Assembly: GCF_027595985.1 (NCBI RefSeq)
Contig: NC_073303.1
Location: 19,042,770-19,106,769, forward strand
DNA: 64,000 nt
Source: Sorex araneus
Lineage: Eukaryota; Chordata; Mammalia; Eulipotyphla; Soricidae
Reading direction: 5' to 3'
Every line of letters starts with the position of its first letter. Position 1 is the stretch's first letter. Positions 11,485 to 22,566 of this stretch are shown here, in pieces. A program made the position numbers and the translations under genes. The notes under the pieces were generated by a model. It worked only from the letters and a program-made list of their open reading frames with translations. It ran no database searches and had not been told where the DNA came from.

Positions 11485-11783
11485 CCTCTCACACATCACT
11501 GTATTACTGTAATCCCGTTGTTCATCAATTTACTCTAGCAGGCACCAGTAACGTCTCCATTAGTCCCAGCCTTGAGATTTTAGCAGCCTCTCCTTACTCA
11601 TCTTTCCCAACGATTGGAGGCTCTTTGAGGGTCAAAAAAATGAAACCTGTTATTGTTACTGTATTTGGCATATTGCATACACCATGGGAAGTTTGCCAGC
11701 TTGCCAGGCTCTTCCATGTGGGCAGGACACTCTTGGTAGCTTACTGGGCTCTCCAAAAGGTGCATATATATTTCCCTCTCACA
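11485..11783 (-). mobile_element. SINE-B long form ('C'), antisense
   Basis: The RTE-like tail lies at the left (atcccgttgttcatcaattt, gcaccagtaacgtctccatt). Next comes an extra module of about 88 bp (gagattttagcagcctctcc...gattggaggctctttgaggg) absent from ordinary SINE-B. Then the usual body reversed (tttggcatattgcatacacc, ttgccaggctcttccatg). The duplication cctctcaca at 11485-11493 and 11775-11783 brackets it. The tRNA head is missing. Confidence 0.85.
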
Positions 11784-11863
11784 TATACACACTTTAATAT
11801 GGCTCAGCAATAAAGCTAATTATTTGAGCTAAAATTATTATTTGGCCTGAGGACATGACTTAA

Positions 11864-11995
11864 AAGGCTGGAGTTAAGCTTGGCATGTGGATGTTCTAGG
11901 TTTGATCTCTAGAATCGGATGGTTCCCCAGCACCACCTGAAGTGACCCTGGAGTACCAAACTAAGAACAGCCTTTGAGCACCCAAACCCCAGATA
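11864..11995 (+). mobile_element. Degraded SINE-A
   Basis: Head remnant aggctggagttaagcttggc, B-box-like ctaggtttgatctctag, then ggttccccagcaccacctga and a cacccaaaccccagat end. Old copy. Confidence 0.5.
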
Positions 11996-12009
11996 AACAA
12001 CAAGAAAAA

Positions 12010-13560
12010 GACAAGAAACAGTGAAAAGATAGTTAATAATCACTAACCCTGTGAGAGTAATATTCATTTGCTGTTCTTTGGATAACCCTAAAGCAATCCT
12101 CTCAAGTGCTTTTGTAATTTCTGCGCAGAATAGTAGAGTGTCTAGGGAAGTATTCCTATCTTAGATCCACAGAGACTAGAATAAGAACCCTGGCACGTGG
12201 CATCAAGCAGACGGGAATGAATGGCTGTCTCTCTTTGCCTTCATGTGAGCATTACAGTGGCATGTGCTCTCTCTCTGCGTGTATGCCTCAGAGGACAGTG
12301 AGCAATAGCCCGCAAACTCATACTTTAACCCTCTCCGGCTATTCAGCCTGACACATACGAGACAGCACCCAGAGTCCCACAGCTCTCTCTTCCCCACGAG
12401 GCTGCCACATGTCACCCAGAGCTGCCGCTCATTCTCTCTCGCACATTTTGCATAATCAGTTTCTATTCTGTCGTGTTCTCTCACACATGGGGCTCAAAGA
12501 CTCTTCTGGAAAAATAGAGAATATTTTTCACTTCAGATGACTAGTATGATTCTATGTTGTGCTCAGACTGTTTGGTAAATGAAGTCAATTACTCATCGAA
12601 CTGTCAGATGAAGAGAAAGACACATGGCTGAGTGGAACCTGGGTTTGCAGTCACCCTCTTGCTTCCCTCTCTCTCCCTGAGAAGAGCAACCACTCGCATC
12701 ACAGTCCTGAGAGTTGATGTGTGCATTCAGATTCCTAACTGAAAAAAAAATTGCCGTGTGGATTTCTGCAAACGATTCGAAATATTTTCATCTCTTTTTC
12801 TGACACATTCTATATTCTGTAAGTCATCCCTTGGCCCAGATCAAACTTCTGAAAGCACGCTCTAATATTTAGTTCAGAGACCCAGTTTTGTCATTGGTTG
12901 GTGACCTCAGTCAGTGACATCACTTTTCTGAGACAAATCTTTTTGAACAGCAACAAGGGGATAATGACAATGTACCTTTCTTGAAAGCCTGTTAGGATAC
13001 ACCAAAGATTACATCTTGAAGGATTTGTAAACTATAAACTTTTAGCAGATGTTCGTTACTTCTCAAGTTCCTTCTATTGTTTCTCAGTACCTTAAGTCCA
13101 GACTCGACCCTAACAACTCTCTGGCCCAAATCATCCAAACACCCTTCGCGTGGCTCCATTCTATTACTCTATGAGCCTTCTTTTTCCAACCGGATATGCA
13201 TATTCTCATCTGAGTGGGTGTGCCTGATGTAGAATAATCAAGTCCAGAGAAGTTCAGGACATGGAGGAAGCATGGCAAGAACATTAGATGAGTTGGCAAA
13301 ACATGTCTAAATAAACATTTTAGGAAAAGATTTTTTTCAATTCAATTTCGAATGGTAGAGTGGACTAACTCAGTGTCCTATCTGGGAAAAAATGTCTAGG
13401 GTTTGATTTCTGGCGATGATACTTTCCAAGTGTATGACCTTAGGATGTTTGTTCTAACTTCTAGAGATTTCTTTTCTTTCCCAATTAAGAGAGCTTGTAT
13501 TCTACTGTGTGCTGCAAAGATCCGGAATGAGGGAATGATGCAAGTTAAAAGTAAAACAAT
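12010..13560. other. Low-copy noncoding DNA
   Basis: No gene recognised apart from a possible MIR trace at 12895-13000. The 93-residue minus frame near 12.2-12.5 kb has no recognisable domain. Confidence 0.5.
12895..13000 (+). repeat. Possible MIR core/3' fragment
   Basis: 'ggtgacctcagtcagtgaca...cacttttctgagac' and 'gataatgacaatgtaccttt' parallel the MIR words gtgaccttgggcaagt, ctcagtttcctc and ggataataatagtacct. Diverged. Confidence 0.4.
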
Positions 13561-13566
13561 AAGGAT

Positions 13567-13680
13567 CCAAGGGTGCAGGTCAGTGGCAGGGCATCTGCTT
13601 AGCAGACATAGGTTGTAAGTTTGACCTCCAGTACTGCCCAGATGCCAGTATGATTCCAGACCCAGCAGCATGACAAAGAG
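13567..13680 (+). mobile_element. tRNA-derived SINE of a different body type
   Basis: Head gtcagtggcagggcatctgcttagcagac is tRNA-Ala-like, with B-box-like aagtttgacctccag. The body tactgcccagatgccagtatg does not match SINE-A or SINE-B. It runs straight into a GT microsatellite. Confidence 0.55.
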
Positions 13681-13732
13681 TGTGCGTGTGTGGTGTGCGT
13701 GTGTGTGTGTGCGCGAGCGTGCACGTGTGCAT
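13678..13732 (+). repeat. (GT)n microsatellite at a SINE 3' end
   Basis: gtgtgcgtgtgtgg...gtgtgtgtgtgcgcgagcg, an imperfect GT/GC tract directly abutting the SINE at 13567-13680. Confidence 0.93.
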
Positions 13733-13783
13733 GCAAAGTGACCAAAGTATGTTACTCTGCAGAGCACCAAAACCAAGTGAGTG

Positions 13784-13945
13784 TGGCCACTGGAGAGATA
13801 GTTCAGAGGTTAGTGCACTTACCTTTGGGGAGCCAATCTGGTTCAATCCCTGGTTCTGCATATGGTCCCCAAGCACCACAAGAAGTGACACTTGAGCACA
13901 GAGTTAGGAATAATCTGTGAGCGTAGCTGGTGTGGTCCTTAAACT
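13784..13945 (+). mobile_element. SINE-A
   Basis: Head actggagagatagttcagag, B box ggttcaatccctgg, body gcatatggtccccaagcacc, end gtagctggtgtggtccttaa. Moderately diverged. Confidence 0.82.
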
Positions 13946-14835
13946 CAGTCTATAACTAAATAATGAAGCAACAGAGTTTCAAAATAAAGGATTCTCCAGA
14001 AATTGGGTTGTCGTTATGGACCATCATGAGGACTAGGAAATTCACAGGACTTGAATGATACTCTTAGACATGTATTTTGCTCAAGAAATCCTTGTGCAAT
14101 TCCATTACTTCTTCCAGATTTTTGTTCTCATTATATTCAGGGCCATTTTCAGAGCAGAGACAAAAAGGAGTCCAATAAGTTACAGGCACTAATTTCCCCT
14201 ACATTTGGAGAAACATGATCTGCTTAAGCAGTCACCTTGCTTCTGAGTGTTTGTGGGGATTCAAACCTCTTTCCATCTGCAGCCACCTTTTGATCATGTG
14301 GGGGGCTGCTCACTCAATGTGGGCTTTGTTTTTCTTCCTCTTCCTGCCCACTGCCTCCTTCTCAATCATCCACTGCCCATTAGCACACCTCCCCCAGGAG
14401 GACCAGGAAAGAAGACATTGATTAACTCAAATAAGTCAATACGGCCCCTTTTTAATAACTTCAGCAGGTGCAAGAGCAAGTCAAATAAAATGTGGTTTGT
14501 GAGCACTTTGTGAACTTCATTCATCTACACCCACCCCTTCCCCTTCTAAACAACCACAAAGAATAACTAGAAGTGGATTCTATTGGCGCCCTCCTCCCAT
14601 AAATTTAACTGTTTGGGCAAAGAGCTGCAAAGTATAAAAGTTGGGTTTTGACCCCCTCTCACAAGTAATGAAATGTTACCCATGTACTGAGAGGTGTCTT
14701 GGACCTCAAGGACATCAGGCAAGGGAAGAGGAGCTACGCAGAGTGTGAATGCCCTTGGTCAGTCGTCTTTGCTGCAAATGGACCCAAGAGAAAGAATGTG
14801 TGTTAAAGCCTAACAGAGCTTGGAGTTTCTTTCTC
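13946..14835. other. Low-copy noncoding DNA
   Basis: Nothing recognised. Confidence 0.5.
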
Positions 14836-14999
14836 CTTTTTTTGGTTTGTGGGCCATTCCCTGCTGTGCTCAGGGCTTACTCCTGTCACTGCATTCGGGA
14901 GTCACTCCTGGTGATGGTTGGGGGGCCATCTAAGGTGCTGGGGATGTAGACTGTGTGCAAGGCAAGCGCCCTACCCACTTTACTATCTTTCTGGCCCCA
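14836..14999 (-). mobile_element. SINE-A, antisense
   Basis: tttttttggtttgtgggcca at the left, cttactcctgtcactgcatt, ccatctaaggtgctggggat, and the reversed head at the right (actttactatctttctggcc). Confidence 0.85.
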
Positions 15000-15372
15000 G
15001 CGAGGGTATTCTTCACCTGAATCACATTCAGTAAGCCTAGTTCCAAAATGCATTCACTCCCCTGAACACAAGCTGCCTCAACATCTGTGAGGAGACAAAG
15101 GCAAACATGGAGAAGAAACCCAGAGATGAATATTTCAGCAGGAACGTGGGAAGAAGTACACTGCAACTTGCAAACAGCCTCTGTACCGCATGCCATAAAT
15201 TAACACAATATAAATTTATACATATTTACACCACATCGTCTCTAACTATATAAATCCTCAATACTCAGACTGTGGGGTAGGTGTAAGAGAACAGACCATA
15301 TGTTTATTCATGTTCCGTGGAGCTCTAGGGAACTCAGCGTTTTTACACATGCGTGCACGTACACTCCCATCC

Positions 15373-15420
15373 ATACACACATGTATTCACACACACACAC
15401 TCACTGTACACACATATATA
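15373..15420 (+). repeat. Imperfect CA repeat
   Basis: Clean cacacacaca core interrupted by catgtattc and tcactgta. Confidence 0.8.
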
Positions 15421-15784
15421 ACTAAAAATTATTCTAAGTGCTTAAATCAGATTAATGCCTAAGGGAAAAACTCTATTTTAAAGAAGATTGCCATTTTCAA
15501 AGATATTTAGAATCAAATAGGATTTTAATATTATTTAACTGAACATTTACCTGATTACTTATATATTTTAAAGTTTCTGTAACTAGTTATTATATATAAA
15601 GACAGCATGGAATAAATATTTTACTGATGGAAACAACCATCAAGATGACTTTTCCCTAAACTCTTCCATTGTATAAAAAAGGAGGCATTAAATACAAGAC
15701 TTTGTAATTTTTAGTTGGAAGCTCCTTAGTTGACGGTCAACATCATAATGTTCGGGAGAGAGAGATGTTGAGAGAAATCACTGT

Positions 15785-15905
15785 TCTGAGTCCAAATAAC
15801 TGTGTTTTGGTCCTGGCCCTGCCATTCACTGGCTTATTCTCCCTGGACAAGTCCTTAACCTCTTAGAGACCCATACTTTTGGGAAGATAGTATCTTCCCC
15901 AAATG
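15785..15905 (+). repeat. MIR SINE fragment
   Basis: 'ggtcctggccctgccattca...ctggcttattctccctggac...aagtccttaacctcttagag' follows the MIR core order: cggctctgccacttact, tgtgaccttgggcaag, ttaacctctctg. Confidence 0.78.
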
Positions 15906-16255
15906 CCAAGAATCCATGACATAGAATCAACATGAAAGTCCTTGGAAAATGTCATGGTTTTACATGTACTGTCAAGTCATTGTCATGGATTCTTTCAAAA
16001 TTTGCTGCTAAGCAAACAAAATGCATTCAGTTTCTTTTACAGCTTTCTTGGAAGAAATCTACACTGGAGCTGCTGTTGACACTCTTTGTTTCAAAAGAAT
16101 GCCATCCACAATGGTCAGAGAAGCATAGCACAGTGCCAACTGCCAATTTGCTTTGGCACACGCATGTGTGTAGGCAGGGATTGTCGATGTGTCTTGGACA
16201 TAGCCCAATACCCAATGGGTATTTATTAAATATGGAATAACAGTAAGTATTTCTG

Positions 16256-16297
16256 GGGGAAATGGCTGTCTGACATAATCAAGACAGCCATTTCCCC
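16256..16297. repeat. Perfect 16-bp inverted repeat (hairpin)
   Basis: Left arm ggggaaatggctgtct (16256-16271), 10-nt spacer, right arm agacagccatttcccc (16282-16297). All 16 pairs match. A second small inverted repeat, ataccca-a-tgggtat, lies at 16208-16222. No pyrimidine-run or SINE context explains it. Confidence 0.95.
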
Positions 16298-16956
16298 ACA
16301 TGCCACTCCTTAAAGGTGTAGCAGATTTCAAGTGAACAGAACCTTTATGTCCTGGCAGACACCAAAGAATCAAACTAAAATAGAATTTCATTCCTCGCAG
16401 CCAAAGCACTAACTGCCACACAATGAGGAACCGAGACTTCATCTGTGGCTTTGCTCTAGGCTGACAGTGAATAGAATCCTTTTCAGATGATACCTTGTCT
16501 CTATCTCAGATGACGACTTGTTTTTCCCCCTTTGTGTATGAGACTATGCTAGTTATACATCATATTGAGGGCTAGGAAGAAGGAAATCTTTCTCTTGATA
16601 CATGCCCACATTATTAGAAGCAGGGAATACAGTAATATATCCCAGAGAGGTCCTTGGACTCCAAGTAATAAACAAGACATAAGTTGCAGGATAGAGAGTC
16701 CACAGTGACACCCCTGTCTACAGCACTGTCGCTATTGCCTAGCAGTGACTGTAGAGAATCATCCAGTCCATGCTCAGTGACGTCATCATCAGCCTCCTCC
16801 TGGGAGACAGAGTTTGGTATGTCTAAGAAACAAAAGCAGTGCCTAACGTGGACATGGAAACATCACCTTGAAGCAAAGGGCCATCCAACTTGACCTAAAA
16901 AAAAAAAACATGGAGGAAGGGCCAATTATAAAACAGCAAAAATACTCGTAAGATTT

Positions 16957-17140
16957 TTGGGTTTTTTTTTTTTTTGCTTTTTGGGTCACATCTGGCAATG
17001 TTCAGGGGTTCCTTCAGGCTCTGCACTCAGGAATTACTCCTGACGGTGCTCAGGCGACCATATGGGATGCCAGGGATTGAATCTGGGTCAGCTGCGTGCA
17101 AGGCAAATGCCCTACCCACAGTGCCATCGCTCCAGTCCCT
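16957..17140 (-). mobile_element. SINE-A, antisense
   Basis: Poly(T), tgctttttgggtcacatctg, actcaggaattactcctgac, gaccatatgggatgccaggg, and a right end with the reversed head (gtgccatcgctccagtccct). Nearly full length. Confidence 0.93.
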
Positions 17141-18039
17141 GAGTTCTTTGTTTTGTGTCATTTTTTAATTTTTATCTCACCAGCAGCCCGTATAGAAATC
17201 TACAGATTCCTTTTCCAGAAAAAACACACGTGACAAAGAATTGGGAATACAATTGTAGAAGGCAGATTGCCATTCCAAGTCAGTTTCAGAGCTGTGCTCT
17301 GAAGAATCAAGGGAAAGAAACACAACCAAGAATGACTTGTCAGGGTTGGGCTTTCTTCAGGACTGAAATGCTGAAAGGGTGCTATTCGTCTTCTCCTACC
17401 ACTATGACAAACTATAGGCATAGCAAACATGGCACAATTGAACAGCACCAAATTATTATCATGCAGTTTGGGCAATTAGAATTTAAGATGGTTCAGCAGT
17501 CTGTTCTTTCTGGAGTGTCTAGTGGCTCAATCCTCTTCCAGTTGTTGTTTTTTTTAAGTTTTGTATACTGCTTAAATACTAATTCATACCCCATTTCACT
17601 CAAATTGCTGTTTTCACCATTCCATTTCCTGCTCTGATTCTGATTCCCTCTATTCTGTCTTTTAAGATCAAATGCTGAGATCACAATGAACCTACCTGAA
17701 AAATGTATCCAATGGTTTCCTCTTTTCAAGATCCTTACCTAAATAACACTTGAAATGTTATACCATGTCAGAAAACATAGTCAGGGGTTCAGAGAATTCT
17801 GAAGGGGATTTCTTTGGGGGCCAAGGGGCTGCAAATACTTTATATTGCACAGAAGCATTGGGGGGAAAGAAGTTCAAGGCAGAAGAAAGTCGCCCTTGAA
17901 CTATCTTCTCTGTCATACTTCTATGTTCAGGAAATTTGCTGAATGAGGAATGCTTCTGGGCAGGGGGAGAAAATATTTTCTACCTCAGTGCTTGAGAAAG
18001 CTATTTCCTTTTCAAACCATGAGAGAGATGGGGAAATTA
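17141..18039. other. Low-copy noncoding DNA
   Basis: No recognised repeat or gene. The 160-residue plus frame across 17155-17637 shows no domain. Confidence 0.45.
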
Positions 18040-18218
18040 CTCAGAGATCAGAGAGATAGAACGGTGGGTAAGGTACTTGCCTTGAAAGCATCTAAGCCCA
18101 GTTTGATCCCTGACTTTGCATATGGCCCTCTGAGTGCCTCCAGGAGTAGTGTCCAAGCACAGTGCAGGAGGAAGCCCAGAGCACCACCAAGTGTAGCCCA
18201 AACCCCAAACCATACCAA
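18040..18218 (+). mobile_element. SINE-A
   Basis: Head atcagagagatagaacggtgg, B box agtttgatccctgac, body catatggccctctgagtgcc, end accaagtgtagcccaaacccc. Moderately diverged. Confidence 0.85.
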
Positions 18219-19453
18219 AACAATACCATCTCCTAGTCTTACTGTCTCCTGGATGGAACTATGCAACTAGATTTTAAAAAATTAATTTATGGTTCCCACT
18301 AAAAAGGAAAAGAGAAAAGGGAGGTGGTCAAGCAGACTAGGATGCTCTAAATTTGTATCCCTCTATTCAATTTTCTTGATTTTTGAAAGTTTATTTTTTT
18401 CTTTAAAATTCTTTCTTTGGGAGCCGAAAGTAGTGGTCTAATTGTCACAATACTCCCTAGAACAAATGTGCCTTTTGATGCCTGGGAAGAATTGAGTAAA
18501 ATCATATTGGGAAGATATAGGGCAGCCGGTTTTATATAAGGCTATTCAGATATATCTGAATTATTTCCCATTTATATTTGTGTTTATCATTTTTACCTTT
18601 AGAAATAAAAAAAACTTACTTTCCCAGATAATCTCCTCAGTTAACTACTTTATTTTGTCTAGGTGGACAGAAGTAGGCCCACATTAGGATCTGAATAAGA
18701 AACAAATATGAGTAATAATATGTCATGGGTATAATAGGTTTGGATTTTAAGATTACCTGGGGAAACTTTTGCAGTTCTCATGTAACACTGAGAGTGCTAT
18801 TCATAGCAAAATTCACACTTGGTATGCTCAGTTTCGATATGAACTCATTATTTGAGGAAAAAGAAATTAAATCAGCATTTGGGTGCTTGTTTACTTTTCT
18901 GATCTACACCAGACTGCTGTGTCTGGATCCTGTGATCAAGATAGAATGTCATTATCCTGGTTTTTGTCTGTGACCTGTCAGAACGGACGATCGGGCTGGA
19001 AATGAAAGGCAGCGCATATGCTCCTGAAATGCTTAATTGTAGCAACAGAGAAACATTAAATAAACTTCACATTGAAAATGCTGGCAGTTCTCTCCTTAAG
19101 CCCTTCAGTGTTAAAGACTGGGCAAAAAATAGATGGCCGAGCAAAGGCTGTTGTTTCCCTGATGTTCTCAGAAGTTAGTTCCCAGTTCTTGGCTGAGCTT
19201 TCTGACTGCGTGTGAACTAGGCGGGGGAGCTCATGACTACCACACAATCTCCTACAATGAAAATCAACTGTAACACGGCATCTTTCTAGAGCAATACACT
19301 AGAATACTGTTGAGCTGCTTCTTTTGCTTTAAAATGAAAAAAACACTTTTTTTTTTAGATGGGAGTTGCGATGCCACCTTCTCTTATCCCCAGAAAACCA
19401 TCCCAGATATTCAGAGAGCACTTCTTGGGCGAGCACTCCAGCATTATTCCTTC
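18219..19453. other. Low-copy noncoding DNA
   Basis: No recognised repeat or gene. Confidence 0.5.
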
Positions 19454-19729
19454 CTACCAAAGGCCAAGGACTAGAGTGATAGCACAGCAGGTAGGGTGTT
19501 TGCTTTGCACGAGGCCAACCCAGGTTCAATTCCCCCATTTCTCTTGGAGAGCTCTACAAGCTACTGAGAGTATCCCTCCCACACAGCAGAGCCTGGCAAA
19601 CTCCTGTGGCATATTCGATATGACAAAAACAGTAACAACAAGTCTCACAATGGAGATGTTACTGGTGCCTGCTTGAGCAAATCGATGAACAACAGGATGA
19701 CAATGCTACAGTGCTACCAAAGACCAAGG
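19454..19729 (+). mobile_element. SINE-B, nearly full length, with target-site duplication
   Basis: Head actagagtgatagcacagca with B box ggttcaattccc. Body tctcttggagagctctacaa...catattcgatatgacaaaaa. RTE-like tail ttactggtgcctgcttgagc...aggatgacaatgc. No poly(A). Flanks ctaccaaaggccaagg (19454-19469) and ctaccaaagaccaagg (19714-19729) match 15/16. Confidence 0.95.
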
Positions 19730-20652
19730 GTAGTGTTTTAAGGACCGTGAGGTCTTGGTTGGAGGTTCTACAGGGGAACACAGATACCCTAGGCTGAAGA
19801 ATGGTCACTATGATGGGGAAGGCCATCCCCTTCTTCCTTTTCGACCAAGTGCCCAGCTCCTTTAGAGATACACACTGAACAGTGAGGAAGGAAATGAACT
19901 CCCACTTAGCCAGTCAGATCAGCTGAAATCAATCCTGGTGATCAATGCAGTGGCAGATATCGCAACCAGATGGCCCTCACACCCATAAAATTGATTTTAT
20001 TTTTAATTTTTAGTTTAGGGTACTCTAAAAAAACTCTGTAGGACAAGATAATGGAAATTATGTGAATGGAAAGGTGGGAGGGGAGCATGCTATTCAGAAA
20101 TTATTGAGATTTTCATTGACTGCGTCACATAATATAATGTCATTCTATCAATGGTCATTTTATTGTTATTTCTTCAAAGTTGGGGAAAGATTATTTTAAA
20201 ACAAAATTCCAAGTCAGTTTGAAAAACAAAACTTGCATGTGTTTCCCACAAATCCTTGTCTACATTCTGCTTTTTAACTGCTTTGAAGAAATGTGCAGTT
20301 AAATGTACTTTGAGAAGATGTAAACTGAGAAGAAACAAAAGTGTGTGTGATTATCCTTGATTTCATTTTTGATAACCAAGAAGCCTTGAAAGGAATCCTT
20401 TTTTAAAAAGAGAAATATAAAATGTTTAGCTATCCCAACAACATAATGATCCAAATGATTCATACGTATACTACGTAAATATGTAATCACGATGCTACTT
20501 TTAGTACTATGATAACCAAAAGAGATAGTGTCATGAAATTCTAGATATGCCAAAAATGTTAATCTTGACATATCTAAATATGAAAAAAATCCTTGGTTTG
20601 AACATGTTCGTTCTTATACTCGTCATGATTCTTTGAAGAAATAGATCCGATA
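19730..20652. other. Low-copy noncoding DNA
   Basis: AT-rich, nothing recognised. Confidence 0.5.
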
Positions 20653-21166
20653 GGAGACAGATAGATGAGAGTGAGAAAAGGAGAGTAGGAGGAGAAAGAG
20701 GAGGAGGAAGAGGAGAATGAAGAGGAGGAGGAGAAGGAGGAGAAGAAGGAGGAGAGGGAGGAGGAGGAGAAGCAGAGAAGGAGAAGAAGGAGGAGGAGGA
20801 GGAAGAGGAGGAGGAGAAGAAGGAGGAGGAGGAGAAGAAGGAGGAGGAGGAGGAGAAGAAGGAGGAGGAGGAGAAAGAGGAGGAGGAGGAGAAAGAGGAG
20901 GAGGAGGAGGAGGAGGAGGAAGAAGAAGAAGAAGAAGAAGAAGAAGAAGAAGAAGAAGAAGAAGAAGAAGAAGAAGAAGGAGGAGGAGGAGGAGGAGGAG
21001 GAGGAGGAGGAGGAGGAGGAGGAGGAGGAGGAGAAGGAGGAGGAGGAGGAGAAGGAGGAGGAGGAGGAGGAGAAGGAGGAGGAGGAGGAGGAGAAGGAGG
21101 AGGAGGAGGAGGAGAAGAAGAATAAGAAGATAGATAGATAGATAGATAGATAGATACATACATACA

Positions 21167-21197
<31 letters not shown>

Positions 21198-21200
21198 TGT
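20653..21200 (+). repeat. Compound GGA/GAA, GATA and CATA microsatellite
   Basis: A long purine array: mixed GGA/GAA units, a clean (GAA) block near 20930-20980, then (GGA) blocks with GAA interruptions. It is followed by (GATA) at about 21128-21155 and (CATA) at about 21157-21195. Positions 20774-21122 contain no pyrimidine on the plus strand (349 nt). All large open frames here are repeat translations. Confidence 0.98.
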
Positions 21201-21486
21201 AAAGAAAAGTGACTAACAAGACCATGGAAGCTGACAAGCCCCAATATTACCCACCCACTCACTCATCTAGTAACTCATCAATCTATTCATTTGCTTCCTC
21301 CATGTTGTAAGTGCCTATGTGACAAACTCTGAGCAAGGAGTTAGGGACCCAAAAACAAATCAGATAGGCACCATTTCCGACATGTCAGCACAGAAATATC
21401 TGAACTTGCTTCCCAGATAACAGATAAAAATAATTTTATAATACAAATAGCCATTTAAAATATTTGAACATTATGTAAGTTAGAAG
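21201..21486. other. Low-copy noncoding DNA
   Basis: Nothing firmly recognised. 'gtaagtgcctatgtgacaaactctgagc' faintly recalls old mammalian repeats. Confidence 0.4.
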
Positions 21487-21493
21487 AAATCAA

Positions 21494-21726
21494 GGGGCTG
21501 GAGCGATAGCTCAGTGGGTAGGGCGTTCTCCTTGCACGTGGCCAACCTGGGTTTGATTCCTCCGCCCCTCTTGGAGTGTTACCAAGAGTATCTCGCCCTC
21601 ATGGCCAGTTACCCGAGGCATATTCGATATGCCAAAAACAGTAAAAATAAGTCTCATAATGGAGACGTTACTGATGCCCGCTCGAGTGAACCGATGAGCA
21701 ACGGGATGACAGTGATAGTGATAGCA
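21494..21726 (+). mobile_element. SINE-B, full length, good promoter head
   Basis: The best-preserved head here: ggggctggagcgatagctca with an A-box tagctcagtgggtag and a B-box ggtttgattcc, the RNA polymerase III internal promoter. Body: cctcttggagtgttaccaag and cgatatgccaaaaacag. Tail: gagacgttactgatgcccgc...gggatgacagtgatagtgat. A small internal deletion is visible in the body. The short direct repeat aaatcaag before and after is a likely duplication. Confidence 0.94.
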
Positions 21727-21729
21727 AAT

Positions 21730-21916
21730 CAAGAAACATTCTTTTTTTTTCTTTTTGGGTCATACCTGGCAATGCACAGGAGTTACTCTTGGATATGCAC
21801 ACAGGAATTACCCCTGGAGGTGCCAAGGGGACCATATGGAATGCTGGGAGATGAACCCAGGAGTGCAAGGCAAATGCCCTATCTGCTGTGCTATCACTCC
21901 AGCCCCAAGAAACATT
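21730..21916 (-). mobile_element. SINE-A, antisense, abutting the SINE-B tail
   Basis: Antisense SINE-A (about 21741-21905): tctttttgggtcatacctgg, accatatggaatgctgggag, reversed head ctatcactccagcccc. Exact 11-bp duplication caagaaacatt at 21730-21740 and 21906-21916. Part of the B-box region is deleted (aacccaggagtgcaagg). Confidence 0.93.
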
Positions 21917-21961
21917 TTTTAAAAATCAACTAAACTCAGAACAGTGTGTATGATACCACAT

Positions 21962-22050
21962 CATGCTCTCTCTTCTCTCTTTTTATCTATCTATCTCTCT
22001 CACTCTCTCTCTCTCTCTCTTTTCTCCTCTCTTCTCTTCCCTCTTCCACC
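21962..22050. repeat. CT-rich tract with (ATCT) unit
   Basis: tctctcttctctctttttatctatctatctc followed by (CT)n and ctcttccc words. Confidence 0.92.
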
Positions 22051-22212
22051 AAGTTCAGTGAGATATAATCTGTGCTCCAAACTAATGGACTAAGAACACA
22101 GGGTCACTCTATAACCCTATTTCCCAAGTAGAGGGTATAAACTGTTTTTATTTTGTCCCTAGCTACCTATTTGTGAGATCAAAAGATGCATCCACTCAGG
22201 AGATAAAGTGAA

Positions 22213-22372
22213 GGCTGGAGCAATAATACAGTGGGTGAAATTGCCTCACATGCAGCTAACCCAGGTTCAATTCCCAGCATCCCATATGGTCTCTGCAGTC
22301 TGCCAGGAGTAGCCTCTGAGTGCAGAGCCAGAAGTACACCCTGAGTACCACCAGGTGTGGCCAAAAAAAGAA
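22213..22372 (+). mobile_element. SINE-A
   Basis: Head ggctggagcaataatacagt, B box ggttcaattcccagc, body cccatatggtctctgcagtc, ctgagtgcagagccagaagt, end accaggtgtggccaaaaaaa. Confidence 0.92.
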
Positions 22373-22566
22373 ATATTTTTTTAAATAAAAAGGTAGGTAG
22401 GATTCCCTCATTCCAGCCTTCATGTTTAACTGAATATTCTGGGTTTTAAACTCCCTTACATCTAGCCTTAGTGGTGATGAATCTATGGCATAAGATACAA
22501 GCTGATAAGACCTGAGTCTGCTGACCTGTCATTCCTCAACAAGCATTAAGTTCTAAAAGTGAGTGA

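Larger units (their letters stand above)
15001..16950. other. Low-copy DNA with MIR, CA repeat and hairpin
   Basis: No gene recognised. Contains the separately listed CA tract, MIR and 16-bp hairpin. The overlapping frames at 15.9-16.4 kb on both strands cross the hairpin and lack domains. Confidence 0.5.

Noticed and set aside
17155-17637. 160-codon plus-strand frame
   Set aside because: No recognisable motif. Starts beside a SINE-A and has ordinary noncoding composition.
20531-21262. Large overlapping open frames (up to 243 codons) on both strands
   Set aside because: They are translations of GGA/GAA, GATA and CATA repeats (Ser/Pro/Leu/Phe or Arg/Gly runs), not genes.
21494-21566. Functional tRNA gene from the A-box and B-box match
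   Set aside because: It is the SINE head. There is no acceptor-stem pairing across a tRNA-length unit, and the same sequence recurs dozens of times joined to SINE bodies.
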